The notes below the pieces were generated by a model, which was given only the letters and a program-made list of their open reading frames with translations, did no database searches and was not told where the DNA came from. DNA of 64,000 bases from Bacteriovoracaceae bacterium (GTDB lineage: Bacteria > Bdellovibrionota > Bacteriovoracia > Bacteriovoracales > Bacteriovoracaceae), in NCBI GenBank assembly GCA_019752535.1, contig JAIEMA010000005.1, forward strand, positions 78,761-142,760, read 5' to 3'. Numbering within the stretch: the stretch's first letter is position 1; each line of letters starts with the position of its first letter. The position numbers and the translations under genes are program-made. Below are positions 51,510-60,132 of this stretch, in pieces.

Positions 51510-52846
51510 TAGTAGCGGTAGTACTCTGGCTTGAATGGACCTTCAACACTGAGTCCAAGATAATCAGCTTGAGTTTTTGTGAGAGTATCAAGTTGAACAC
51601 CGATTTTAGCCAAGTGTAAGCGAGCCACTTTCTCATCCAAGTGCTTAGGAAGCATATAAACTTGCTTCTGATACTTATCAGAGTTGTTCCAAAGTTCAAG
51701 CTGAGCAAGAACTTGGTTTGTGAAGCTGTTCGACATCACGAAGCTTGGGTGTCCAGTCGCGCAGCCAAGGTTCACAAGACGGCCTTCAGCAAGAATGATG
51801 ACGTCTTTACCATCGATTGTGTACTTATCAACCTGAGGCTTGATGACATCTTTAGTGTGACCGTAGTTTTTGTTCAACCAAGCCATATCGATTTCAATAT
51901 CAAAGTGGCCGATGTTACAGACGATCGCTTTATCTTTGAGAGCTTTGAAATGGCGATCAACGATAATGTCTTTACATCCAGTTGTAGTCACAACAATGTC
52001 AGCTTCTTTAATCGCATCATCCATTCTCTTCACTTCAAAACCTTCCATCGCTGCTTGAAGAGCGCAGATTGGATCGATTTCAGTCACGATGACTCGTGCA
52101 CCAGCACCAGCAAGTGATTCAGCAGAGCCCTTGCCCACGTCACCGAATCCGGCCACAACGGCTACTTTACCAGCAATCATGACATCAGTTGCGCGACGGA
52201 TAGCATCCACACAAGATTCACGGCAGCCGTACTTGTTATCAAATTTTGATTTAGTGACTGAATCATTCACGTTGATACAAGGAACTGGAAGTTTTCCCAC
52301 TTTAGCAAGTTCATAGAGACGGTGAACGCCTGTGGTCGTTTCTTCAGAGATGCCCTTGATACCTTTGTAGAGCTCAGGGTATTTAGACAATACCATCTCA
52401 GTTAAGTCCCCACCGTCATCAAGAATCATATTCAAAGGTTGCTTCTCAGCTCCAAAGAATACAGTTTGATCAATACACCAGTTGAATTCTTCCTCGTTCA
52501 TACCTTTCCAAGCATAAACAGGGATACCGGCAGCAGCGATGGCCGCAGCCGCATGGTCTTGAGTAGAGAAGATATTACAAGATGACCAAGTGACATCAGC
52601 ACCAAGCTCAACCAAAGTTTCGATCAAAACAGCAGTTTGGATCGTCATATGAAGGCAGCCAGCGATGCGTGAGCCTTTAAGAGGCTTCGCTTTGCCAAAT
52701 TCAGCACGTAGGGCCATGAGCCCTGGCATTTCAGCTTCAGCAAGCTTAATTTCCTTGCGACCCCAGTCAGCGAGGCCAATATCGCGAACTTTATATTTTA
52801 GGCGTGAAGAATTGCCATAGCTTGCTTCAGAGAATGTAGGTTTCAT
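51509..52846 (-). CDS. ahcY: Adenosylhomocysteinase
   Basis: 445 residues, full length. Motifs: [26 protein letters not shown] near 90-101, [16 protein letters not shown], the NAD-binding [11 protein letters not shown] near 237-247 followed by VTEIDP, and the C-terminal KY-type tail (YYRY). It splits S-adenosylhomocysteine into homocysteine and adenosine, keeping methylation running and feeding homocysteine to transsulfuration (compare the PLP enzyme at 21497). The ATG has GGAAAGGACTG upstream. The leader has a small CCTCA/TGAGG hairpin (52860-52873) but no SAH riboswitch that I can recognise. Confidence 0.96.
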   Translation of the reverse strand: MKPTFSEASYGNSSRLKYKVRDIGLADWGRKEIKLAEAEMPGLMALRAEFGKAKPLKGSRIAGCLHMTIQTAVLIETLVELGADVTWSSCNIFSTQDHAAAAIAAAGIPVYAWKGMNEEEFNWCIDQTVFFGAEKQPLNMILDDGGDLTEMVLSKYPELYKGIKGISEETTTGVHRLYELAKVGKLPVPCINVNDSVTKSKFDNKYGCRESCVDAIRRATDVMIAGKVAVVAGFGDVGKGSAESLAGAGARVIVTEIDPICALQAAMEGFEVKRMDDAIKEADIVVTTTGCKDIIVDRHFKALKDKAIVCNIGHFDIEIDMAWLNKNYGHTKDVIKPQVDKYTIDGKDVIILAEGRLVNLGCATGHPSFVMSNSFTNQVLAQLELWNNSDKYQKQVYMLPKHLDEKVARLHLAKIGVQLDTLTKTQADYLGLSVEGPFKPEYYRY

Positions 52847-52859
52847 AAACAGTCCTTTC

Positions 52860-52873
52860 CCTCAGGGGTGAGG
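52860..52873 (-). promoter_or_regulatory. Short hairpin in the ahcY leader
   Basis: CCTCA-CCCC-TGAGG lies immediately upstream of the ahcY ribosome site. Five base pairs only. It might affect initiation or mRNA stability; no known riboswitch core is present. Confidence 0.3.
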
Positions 52874-52963
52874 TTTGATAAATATGCAAAAAAGTTAACA
52901 CCAAAAGCCCTAGGCTTCAAGGTCGTCTATGCCTTTTCGAAGGTCTAACAAAGGTCTAATCGC

Positions 52964-54199
52964 TTGGAAAAGCATCGTTTCGATTATTTTGTCTCTTGCC
53001 CTACGGGTCTAGAAGATATTTTAAACTCTGAGCTTCTCGCTCAGGGTGCAGAGCACACAGTGATTCAACGCGGTGGAGTCGCCTTTACGGCCCAAGAACA
53101 AATCACGGCTCTTAAAGTCCTCTTACGCTCAAGAGTGGCGAGTCGAGTTTTTAAGCAACTTTATAGCTTTGAATGTCATAACGAAAAATCCATGTACCAA
53201 GAGCTTGCCGACATCAAGTGGAACACTCTCATGGATGTGTTTCAGACTTTCAGACTCACTACCATTTTTGGCAAACTTGATCCTCAAAGAGAGTTTTTCA
53301 CCAACTCACAATTCACCAATTTAAAAGCTAAAGACGCGATCGTGGATTGGTTCAATGACAATAAAGGCCGACGCCCGAGTGTGGAGAAAGATCATCCCGA
53401 TATCTCTTATCTGTTGCGCGTGGATGATGTGAAAGATGGAATTTATAAAGTCCAACTTATGCTTGATCTGTGTGGGAACCCACTGAGTAATCGCGGTTAT
53501 AGAAGAGTGCCGACTGAAGCACCCGTGAGAGAAAATCTTGCGGCGGGAATTCTGATGCTTCTCGCATGGGATCCCAAGGTAGAAGGTTTAGTTGATGGCA
53601 TGTGTGGATCTGCGACTTTTCTGATTGAAGGCGCATTGATCTCGGGAGACATCTCTCCGCAGTGGCTAAAGCTTAAAGACTGGAAGAAGAACATGCGTCC
53701 CTGGGCCTTTCTTTCAAACCAATGGTTCACTCAAGATGAGAATCTTAAAAAAGCCTTTAGCGATTTAGCCTTTAATCAATTAGCTCTTGATGAAGAAGGG
53801 CTTAAGCGACTTGAAAGTGAGACACCGACTCTAACGGGTGGCGACGCTGATGCTTATGTTTTATCGGCCGCTAAAGAAAATGTGCGTGTGGCAGGTTTCA
53901 GTAAAATAATTCCTCTCATTCAAAGCAAAGCAGAATCACTTCCTGCTCCCCTAAAGAAGACTTTGTTTGTTTGTAATCCACCTTATGGTGAGCGTTTACA
54001 GGCAGGAGAAGATGAAGCTCTTCGCGCGCTTTATCATGATTTAGGAGAGAACTGGAAAAAGAACTGGAAGGGTCATCGTGCAGCTGTGCTCACTGGCAAT
54101 CTTCCACTTCTAAAGTCGATTTCACTGAGAACATCTAAGCGCATTCCACTTTATAATGGTGATATTGAATGCCGAGTGGCCGAGTATCAACTGTTCTAG
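52964..54199 (+). CDS. THUMP-domain rRNA methyltransferase, RlmL-like
   Basis: 411 residues. An N-terminal THUMP/ferredoxin-like part (FDYFVSCPTGLEDIL at the start, then RGYRRVPTEAPVRENLAAG near 178-196) is followed by a Rossmann methyltransferase domain with DGMCGSATFLIEGA (motif I) and the catalytic NPPYGERL near residue 335-342. This layout matches the N2-guanine 23S rRNA methyltransferase half of RlmKL. The start is TTG at 52964 with AAAGGTC about nine bases upstream; a direct repeat AAGGTCTAA occurs just before. It is divergent from ahcY, and its stop overlaps the next gene's by 4 bp (CTAG). Confidence 0.88.
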   Translation: MEKHRFDYFVSCPTGLEDILNSELLAQGAEHTVIQRGGVAFTAQEQITALKVLLRSRVASRVFKQLYSFECHNEKSMYQELADIKWNTLMDVFQTFRLTTIFGKLDPQREFFTNSQFTNLKAKDAIVDWFNDNKGRRPSVEKDHPDISYLLRVDDVKDGIYKVQLMLDLCGNPLSNRGYRRVPTEAPVRENLAAGILMLLAWDPKVEGLVDGMCGSATFLIEGALISGDISPQWLKLKDWKKNMRPWAFLSNQWFTQDENLKKAFSDLAFNQLALDEEGLKRLESETPTLTGGDADAYVLSAAKENVRVAGFSKIIPLIQSKAESLPAPLKKTLFVCNPPYGERLQAGEDEALRALYHDLGENWKKNWKGHRAAVLTGNLPLLKSISLRTSKRIPLYNGDIECRVAEYQLF

Positions 54200-55017
54200 A
54201 GTTTATCTTCGAGCTTCATCGCTAGATTTGGCCCTGAGAATCTTAAGAGCGCTGACTTGTTAGCGACTTTGTCAAAATGCTTATCAGATCTTGAGAAGAA
54301 ATAGCTTTGCACATCCTGATCCTTTAAAAAGATGGTGTGCCCTTTTGAATCAAATTTTCTTAAAACAAAATCACTGTCTAAAAAGAGAATGTCTCTGATA
54401 GTGAAGTTTTTAGCGACATACATCACGATGATATAATCAGAGAGCTCAGCAAGACTCTTTTTGATTTTCACACCCTTAGGGCTCGTGGTGTCGTGAAAGT
54501 CGACTTTCACTTCAACGGTCTTTCCAAGTTCTGTTTTAAAATCAAATCCTCTTTGAGATGAGCTCTTAATCTGATGAAGACCAAAAATGATTTTGGCGTA
54601 CCATTCTCCGAGCTGAACTGGAAGATTCTTACCATTCACTAAAACTTTATGTTCTTTCAGGATTTGGTGAACCTTATGCACCACTTCGACCGTATCAAAA
54701 ATGGCTTTTTGATCAGGACTGTGAAGAATACCAATCGTCTTCATGGCCTTAGCGGTTAATTTTTTCTGAAATTGTTTTTGATACCATTGATCGAAATTTG
54801 TGAGCTCAAGGAAATCATAAGAGCTGTATACAAAGCCTTCGGCCTTAAGCAGATTGATACTTGAAAAATCGGGTGCATGCTTCTGAATGTAATTCCAAGG
54901 CACGAATTCATCATCGGATTGACCCATGACAAAAATCGTATCCTTATCAAAATCACTTGAACCATGGGTTTGGGCCGAGAACTCTCGGGCCAAACCAAAG
55001 ACTTTTTCTTTAAACAC
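54196..55017 (-). CDS. Protein of unknown function with a possible PD-(D/E)XK nuclease domain
   Basis: 273 residues with no signal peptide. In the middle, E138 (GEWYAKII), D159 (GFDFKT) and E169-V-K171 (VEVKVDF) are spaced as in a PD-(D/E)XK nuclease core: a helix with Glu, a strand with Asp, then a strand with E-x-K. The C-terminal half has strands DYIIVMYV and DILFLDS. It could be an endonuclease or a relic of one. No methyltransferase or other restriction-type gene accompanies it; it stands alone between an rRNA methyltransferase gene and an acyl-CoA dehydrogenase gene. Confidence 0.62.
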   Translation of the reverse strand: MFKEKVFGLAREFSAQTHGSSDFDKDTIFVMGQSDDEFVPWNYIQKHAPDFSSINLLKAEGFVYSSYDFLELTNFDQWYQKQFQKKLTAKAMKTIGILHSPDQKAIFDTVEVVHKVHQILKEHKVLVNGKNLPVQLGEWYAKIIFGLHQIKSSSQRGFDFKTELGKTVEVKVDFHDTTSPKGVKIKKSLAELSDYIIVMYVAKNFTIRDILFLDSDFVLRKFDSKGHTIFLKDQDVQSYFFSRSDKHFDKVANKSALLRFSGPNLAMKLEDKL

Positions 55018-55063
55018 GTGAAACCTTTAACTAAAAATTAATTTTAGTGTAGCAGCTCCAAGC

Positions 55064-56797
55064 CTAAAGCTCTAGTGCTGTTACATCGTCACCATAATCT
55101 GTAATCGTTTTAGAAATCGACAAATTATGTATGAGATAATGAGCACAGTAAGTTTTAAAGTCGACTATTTTAGACTCTAAATACTTCTTCTCATCACCAG
55201 TAGCAGCTGAAAGTTTTGTTTGAGCAATTTTAGCGGACTCCATCAATCTCCAGGCCACAACCATCTGTGAGGCAAATTGCAAAAAGTCCGTGCAGTGCTG
55301 AAGTACTAGATTGAATTGGTTCTTTTGTGCAAGACCAGAGAGATGTTGCATCGTGGCCTGTGCACTCATCAGAACTTTTCCAAAAAGATCTTTCTCCTTC
55401 TTGAACACTGCTTCATCAAGACTTCCCACTGAAGCAATGATCTCACCTGAAAGTGCCGTGATGGCTTTACCACCATCCTTCAAAATTTTTCTCATCACAA
55501 AGTCGATGGCCTGAATGCCGTTGGTGCCTTCATAAATTGTCGCAATTTTTGTATCACGAACAAATTGTTCTACGCCGTATTCAGTGCAGTAGCCGTAGCC
55601 ACCGTGAGCTTGAAGCGCTTCCACTGCGACCTGGAAGCCTTGCTCTGAGCAGTAGGCTTTGCAAATCGGAGTGAGCAAACCAATAAGACCTTCGTACTTA
55701 TGATCACCTGTCTCATGAACTTTATCGAAGAGATCAGCTGTGTACATACAGAGAGCGCGCATGCCGCGGCTCATGGCACGCATTCTAAAAAGATTGCGAC
55801 GAATATCTGGGTGATGAATCAACTCTTTGCCAAATTGAACTCTCTCACGGACATATTGGTCGGCCATGAGATAAGCCAGGTTCGCTTGGCTCTCTCCTTG
55901 AATGCCGCAATAAAGACGAGCTTCGTTCATCATGATGAACATTGTGCTCATGCCTTCAAACTCATCACCAATCAACCAACCTTCTGTCTCACCTGTTTGG
56001 CCGAATTGCATTTCACAAGTCGCTGAGGCGTGAATCCCCATTTTGTGTTCGATTTTAGAACACTGAACATTGTTATTTCCGCCTAGGGATCCATCATCAT
56101 TAACTTTAAATCTTGGAACCACAAAAAGAGAAATTCCTTTTGTCCCTTCTCCGCCCTCAGGTGTTCTGGCGAGAACAAGATGAATATTGTTTGAGTAAAG
56201 ATCACTCTCTCCAGAGGAGATAAAAATCTTTGTTCCTTTGATCGCATACTTCCCACCAGCGATGGGCTTAGCCGTACTCTTTAGGGCCCCCACATCTGAA
56301 CCTGCTCCTGGCTCAGTCAAACACATCGTTCCGCCCCACTCGCCGCTCATCATCTTTGGCATGATATGAGTTTTCATGAAATCAGATCCCTTCAAACGAA
56401 TCACGTTCATGGCCGCACGACTTAAACCTGGGTACATCATCCACGCGCAGTTCGCACCAGTGGCTAGCGACATGCATGAAGTGTAGAGAGCTTCTGGAAC
56501 GGGAGTTCCGCCAATATCAGCATCAAAGCCAAGAGCGAACCAACCATTGTCATGAAAGTTTTTTTGAAGAGTATGCAGCTCAGGTGCGACTTTTACATTT
56601 CCATTCACCATCTTCACGCCATGAACGTCAGAAGGTTCACGAGAAGGGAAAATTTCATTTTCAACAAACTTATTATATTCTTCGATGATCCCCTTATAGT
56701 CGTTTTCTTCTAGGCCAAATTGCTTCAAGCGCTGAATCTTTAAAACGTCGAAAAGGTTGAAGTTAATGTCTCTGATGTCTGCATGATATTTACCCAT
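55064..56797 (-). CDS. Acyl-CoA dehydrogenase
   Basis: 577 residues. Motifs: LTEPGAGSDVGALKSTAKPI near 155 (FAD/acyl binding), GTKIFISSGE, GIQGESQANLAYLMADQYVRERVQFGKEL in the C-terminal helical domain, and QAHGGYGYCTEYGVEQFVRD with the catalytic-type IYEGTNGIQAIDF near 436. It oxidises an acyl-CoA to the enoyl-CoA with FAD. The length (577) and N-terminal extension fit the long-chain/C-terminal-domain subgroup. AGGAGAATTTC precedes the ATG. No thiolase or hydratase gene is adjacent. Confidence 0.95.
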   Translation of the reverse strand: MGKYHADIRDINFNLFDVLKIQRLKQFGLEENDYKGIIEEYNKFVENEIFPSREPSDVHGVKMVNGNVKVAPELHTLQKNFHDNGWFALGFDADIGGTPVPEALYTSCMSLATGANCAWMMYPGLSRAAMNVIRLKGSDFMKTHIMPKMMSGEWGGTMCLTEPGAGSDVGALKSTAKPIAGGKYAIKGTKIFISSGESDLYSNNIHLVLARTPEGGEGTKGISLFVVPRFKVNDDGSLGGNNNVQCSKIEHKMGIHASATCEMQFGQTGETEGWLIGDEFEGMSTMFIMMNEARLYCGIQGESQANLAYLMADQYVRERVQFGKELIHHPDIRRNLFRMRAMSRGMRALCMYTADLFDKVHETGDHKYEGLIGLLTPICKAYCSEQGFQVAVEALQAHGGYGYCTEYGVEQFVRDTKIATIYEGTNGIQAIDFVMRKILKDGGKAITALSGEIIASVGSLDEAVFKKEKDLFGKVLMSAQATMQHLSGLAQKNQFNLVLQHCTDFLQFASQMVVAWRLMESAKIAQTKLSAATGDEKKYLESKIVDFKTYCAHYLIHNLSISKTITDYGDDVTALEL

Positions 56798-56897
56798 GAA
56801 ATTCTCCTGAAAATAATTACATTCAGGATAACCCCAAGAGCCGCTAGCTCCAAGAGAAACGGGCCAGACAAACAGTTGTTGAGTGAGTTGGTCAAAG

Positions 56898-56926
56898 AAA
56901 AGGGCCCTCGATGGGGCCCTTTTAAG
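56898..56926 (-). terminator. Intrinsic terminator after the lipoprotein gene
   Basis: AAAAGGGCCC (56898-56907) and GGGCCCTTTT (56914-56923) form a perfect 10-bp stem with a 6-base loop; on the minus strand TTTTCTTTG follows. It lies between the lipoprotein stop (56949) and the acyl-CoA dehydrogenase start (56797), so it ends the lipoprotein transcript. The stem also suits the plus direction. Confidence 0.85.
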
Positions 56927-56948
56927 TTAAGTTTGTTTAAAAAACTTA

Positions 56949-57581
56949 TTAGATAGAAACTTGTGCGCCGATCAATCCTTCAGTGTCGCCAGAGTAGATG
57001 TTCTTCTTCATTACTGGGTTAGCAAGTAATGGAAGATTTGGAGCGACCACATACTGATCACCGTTAGAGACTTGAACCAAGTATGCAGGTTGTTGAACAC
57101 CGTTAAAGTAAACAGTTCCTTGTCTCACCTGAGTCACAGAGCCTTCAGAGATATTCATGAAAGCTTGAAGAGCTGGGTCAGTCGACTTGTTATAAGTTGA
57201 GTAAGAGAAAGATTTAGTCGTGTAATTTGAACAATCGCCTGATTGAACCTGCAATGTCATCGCATTGATATCCATCACTCTTACGCGCTCACAGTTTGAG
57301 CTTGAGCTATAAGTTGTATATTGAAAGATCCACCAATTACCTTGGTTAGCACTTACAGAAGTTTGATAGAAATCAAGTGTCTGACCAGCAGCTAAACCAG
57401 CTTTTGGGTCTTTACTGTTTAGTTGAGATTTCAACTGAGCTAATGATTGAGCCGGAGCCTGACCATTTGTATTAAGAGCACTGAAAAAACCATCAGAACT
57501 GCTTCCTGATTTGTTGTCTTTACCGCAAGCTGCAGCAAATAAGATTAAACTCGATAGTAGAACAAGGTTAAAAAATTTCAT
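56949..57581 (-). CDS. Lipoprotein of unknown function
   Basis: 210 residues: lipoprotein signal MKFFNLVLLSSLILFAAACG with Cys at 19, then a Ser/Gly/Asn-rich linker and a beta-rich mature domain (FQYTTYSSSSNCERVRVMD; AYLVQVSNGDQYVVAPNLP). One mature cysteine pair (NCERV, GDCSNY) may form a disulfide. No known family. GGGGAGGAC precedes the ATG. It is a single-gene unit closed by the terminator at 56898-56926 and divergent from the GST-like gene. Confidence 0.75.
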   Translation of the reverse strand: MKFFNLVLLSSLILFAAACGKDNKSGSSSDGFFSALNTNGQAPAQSLAQLKSQLNSKDPKAGLAAGQTLDFYQTSVSANQGNWWIFQYTTYSSSSNCERVRVMDINAMTLQVQSGDCSNYTTKSFSYSTYNKSTDPALQAFMNISEGSVTQVRQGTVYFNGVQQPAYLVQVSNGDQYVVAPNLPLLANPVMKKNIYSGDTEGLIGAQVSI

Positions 57582-57738
57582 ACGTCCTCCCCGGACAAAA
57601 GATTCATGTTTGCAGTCTTATATCCAAATACCGTGCCAACAATTCATGCGGGGTTTCCAAGAGTTAGACAGCGTCAAACTGTCAAAAAAATAGACACCTT
57701 ATTCCTGGGCCGTACACTTATGGGACTTGGAGGAATGT

Positions 57739-58314
57739 ATGTCTTATCTATTAGTAGGCTCTAACCCCTCTCCTTTTGTTCGCAGAATTCGCATGGCGAT
57801 GGAAAACATCCCCTACGAATTCAAAGCACTCAATATATATGAGGAAGCCGGAGCCCAAGAGATTCATAAGTTAAACCCCACCAATCAGATCCCTTGCTTG
57901 ATTGATGGCGAGCAGCCCATTTGGGACTCAAGAATCATTCTTCAATATCTCTCACGCAAACATCATTGGACTACACCCAGCTTAGATGAAGAGAATCGCA
58001 TGACGGCGATTGAAAGGATGATGGATGCTGGGGTTGGTATTTTTATGCTTCGAAAATCTGACGTTAGTCTCGACTCGTTTTATGGCAAACGCTTGGTGAC
58101 GAGAGTAGACTCGGTCATGGAGTGGCTCACGCCTTGGATGAAATCTGACGAAGCAAAAAAATGGACTCACACAACTCTCACACTTTATTGTGCCCTTGAT
58201 TGGATGCTTTTCAGAGATGTCCATCCAGCGGCCAAGTCACAGCTTGCACTAAACTTTTTATCCATCCATCAAAATCATCCGGCCGTTCAATCAACTGACC
58301 CAAGGAAGAACTAA
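57739..58314 (+). CDS. Glutathione S-transferase-like protein
   Basis: 191 residues. The N-terminal thioredoxin-like half is clear: LLVGSNPSPFVRRIRMAMENI, LNPTNQIPCLID (the cis-Pro segment) and IWDSRIILQYLSRK (the E/S-S glutathione-binding turn, here D-S). The C-terminal half is helical. It fits the bacterial GST family with a Ser-type active site (NPSPF). Substrate unknown; the glutathione precursor gene gshA at 20265 supports a thiol role. The ATG at 57739 follows GGAGG by five bases; an in-frame TTG at 57727 lies in that ribosome site. Next gene, deoC, starts 1 bp later. Confidence 0.85.
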   Translation: MSYLLVGSNPSPFVRRIRMAMENIPYEFKALNIYEEAGAQEIHKLNPTNQIPCLIDGEQPIWDSRIILQYLSRKHHWTTPSLDEENRMTAIERMMDAGVGIFMLRKSDVSLDSFYGKRLVTRVDSVMEWLTPWMKSDEAKKWTHTTLTLYCALDWMLFRDVHPAAKSQLALNFLSIHQNHPAVQSTDPRKN

Positions 58315-58315
58315 T

Positions 58316-58984
58316 ATGAATTTCGCCTCTTATATTGATCACACTCTTTTAAAGCCTGATGCCACCAGGGAGCAAATTCGAAAGCTCTGCCAAGAAGCGA
58401 TTCAATTCCAATTCGCCAGCGTCTGCTTAAATCCCTTCTATGTGCCTCAAGCGGCGAAAGAACTTAAGGGATCAAACGTAAAAGTCTGCACTGTTGTGGG
58501 CTTTCCTTTAGGTAGCACGCCTACAGCTGTTAAAAGTGCAGAGACGAAATGGGTTCTAGAGCATGGAGCCCAAGAAGTGGATATGGTGATGAATGTGGCC
58601 GCTGCTAAAAATGGTGAGTGGGAGACGGTAGAAAAAGATATTCAAGCACTGGCCGAACTTTGTCATAAGTCAGGAGCTATTTTAAAAGTCATCATTGAAA
58701 CTTGTCTTTTAACAAATGAAGAAAAGACTCTGGCCTGTAAAGCGTCTTGGGCCGCAGGAGCTGACTTTGTCAAAACCTCTACCGGCTTCTCTACAGGTGG
58801 GGCGACTATCGATGACGTAAAACTCATGAGAAAGACGGTGGGAGAAAATCTTGGAGTCAAGGCAAGTGGGGGGATAAAAGATGCGGCCACTGCTGAAGCT
58901 CTTATTGCCGCTGGGGCCAATAGACTGGGAACAAGTTCAGGTGTCTCACTCGTAACAAGCGGCACTTCAAAGGGCGGATACTAA
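58316..58984 (+). CDS. deoC: Deoxyribose-phosphate aldolase
   Basis: 222 residues. DeoC motifs: IDHTLLKPDAT at the start, VCLNPFYVP, TVVGFPLGST, KVIIET (K124), the Schiff-base lysine K153 in DFVKTSTGFS, and VKASGGIKD. It cleaves deoxyribose-5-phosphate to acetaldehyde and glyceraldehyde-3-phosphate, allowing DNA sugar to enter glycolysis. In a predator that digests prey DNA this is a natural end of the salvage chain with the nuclease and nucleotidase genes at 39-41 kb. Sits 1 bp after the GST-like gene and 1 bp before the next lipoprotein gene. Confidence 0.95.
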   Translation: MNFASYIDHTLLKPDATREQIRKLCQEAIQFQFASVCLNPFYVPQAAKELKGSNVKVCTVVGFPLGSTPTAVKSAETKWVLEHGAQEVDMVMNVAAAKNGEWETVEKDIQALAELCHKSGAILKVIIETCLLTNEEKTLACKASWAAGADFVKTSTGFSTGGATIDDVKLMRKTVGENLGVKASGGIKDAATAEALIAAGANRLGTSSGVSLVTSGTSKGGY

Positions 58985-58985
58985 T

Positions 58986-59558
58986 TTGAAATGGCTTACC
59001 CTTCTTTTTCTCTTTTCTTGTTCAACTGCAGGACCGCAATACAGAGCCAAGGCTCCTCTTAAGGGAGTAGCCCATGGATTTATGTATTTTTATGAAGAAG
59101 ATGGAGTGAGGTATTACTATCAGTTTGAATCAAGAAAAGGTGAGAACTGGCTAAAGATGAATTTGTTTCTCATGAATACGCATAAAAAGCCAAAAAAGAT
59201 TTTGGCCAAAGACTTCAACATAGAAATGGAGGGTCAATTCATTAGACCCGTTGAGAAGAAAATCGCATTGGATAAATTAGAGAAGGAAATTGTGGCCAGG
59301 AAAGATGGCAAACCCGTTGCGCAGCCTGAATTCCCTGTTATGTATTCAGAAAAAGATTATTCTACTAACCTTGTAAAAACTTTAACGAATGAGTTGATTC
59401 TAGTTGATCGCTATATGTTTGAAGAAGAATTCACACTTCTCTATGACTCGTCTATGAAGACCTATGTTCTCTTTATGCCTGAAGCGAAGTTGCCTGAGTC
59501 TTTTCAACTCAGGCTCACTCCAAAGGGCGATCTTATCAACGTGGCAAGAGAGAACTGA
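58986..59558 (+). CDS. Lipoprotein of unknown function
   Basis: 190 residues: short lipoprotein signal MKWLTLLFLFSCST with Cys at 12, then a mature domain of beta-type alternation (VRYYYQFESRKGENWLKMNLFLMN; EFTLLYDSSMKTYVLFM). No known family. The start is a TTG (58986), 1 bp after the deoC stop, with GGCGGATAC upstream; no ATG suits the signal peptide. Third gene of the GST-deoC-lipoprotein run. Its stop is 1 bp from the stop of the opposing gene. Confidence 0.72.
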   Translation: MKWLTLLFLFSCSTAGPQYRAKAPLKGVAHGFMYFYEEDGVRYYYQFESRKGENWLKMNLFLMNTHKKPKKILAKDFNIEMEGQFIRPVEKKIALDKLEKEIVARKDGKPVAQPEFPVMYSEKDYSTNLVKTLTNELILVDRYMFEEEFTLLYDSSMKTYVLFMPEAKLPESFQLRLTPKGDLINVAREN

Positions 59559-59559
59559 G

Positions 59560-60039
59560 TTATTTTTTGAATAAGGCCATACAAGCTTTTGCAGTCGTTT
59601 CACCAAGATTTCCTGATCTGGTATGAGTGAAGATCTTACCTCTTAAAGTCATTTTCAGATCCTCTTGAAGAATGCGTGTACAAGTATTATGAGTTTCATC
59701 AATGAAAGCTTTCTCTGTATGAGTTACCTCTAGATCCACCGTCTCATCTCCTTCTCCCTGAGACAGTAGAGTGTCAGGATTAGAAGTAGGTGAACATCTT
59801 CCTGATGTCATGCAAGGTTGGCCTTCACCAAAGGTGCGATGATTAAAGCTTGCGGCCCAATCCAGATCTTTCACATCAATTTTTAATTCAGAAGAGCCAT
59901 AACCACGAGCATCACAGCGAACTGAATCATGGGCGACTCTGACGACAATTTGGTTGGTTTGTTTTGAGATCTCACGCGTGAGTTCCAGGGCATGAGCATT
60001 TAATGTCACTGCAGAAATGATAAAAACGATAAATTTCAT
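59560..60039 (-). CDS. Secreted protein of unknown function
   Basis: 159 residues: signal peptide MKFIVFIISAVTLNAHA, then a mature beta-rich domain with five cysteines (SVRCDARG, GQPCMTSGRCSP, HNTCTRI, KACMALF). It resembles small periplasmic proteins seen repeatedly in this window (compare 22656-23294) but no named family. AAGGATGCC precedes the ATG. It is divergent from the LysR gene across 93 bp, a layout often used by LysR regulators for their targets, which makes it a possible target (inference). Confidence 0.68.
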   Translation of the reverse strand: MKFIVFIISAVTLNAHALELTREISKQTNQIVVRVAHDSVRCDARGYGSSELKIDVKDLDWAASFNHRTFGEGQPCMTSGRCSPTSNPDTLLSQGEGDETVDLEVTHTEKAFIDETHNTCTRILQEDLKMTLRGKIFTHTRSGNLGETTAKACMALFKK

Positions 60040-60132
60040 AAGGCATCCTTTGTTAATTCCTTGGACGCATCATGCCTTTGTTAGTATCATTCATCCAATG
60101 AATCAAACCTATCAACGTGATAAGGATTTTGA

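Noticed and set aside
52847..52963. Possible SAH riboswitch upstream of ahcY
   Set aside because: The leader has only a 5-bp hairpin and an AT-rich stretch; the conserved core expected of an SAH riboswitch is not seen.
54196..55017. Restriction-modification system
   Set aside because: No DNA methyltransferase gene lies near; the neighbouring methyltransferase at 52964 has a THUMP domain and acts on rRNA.
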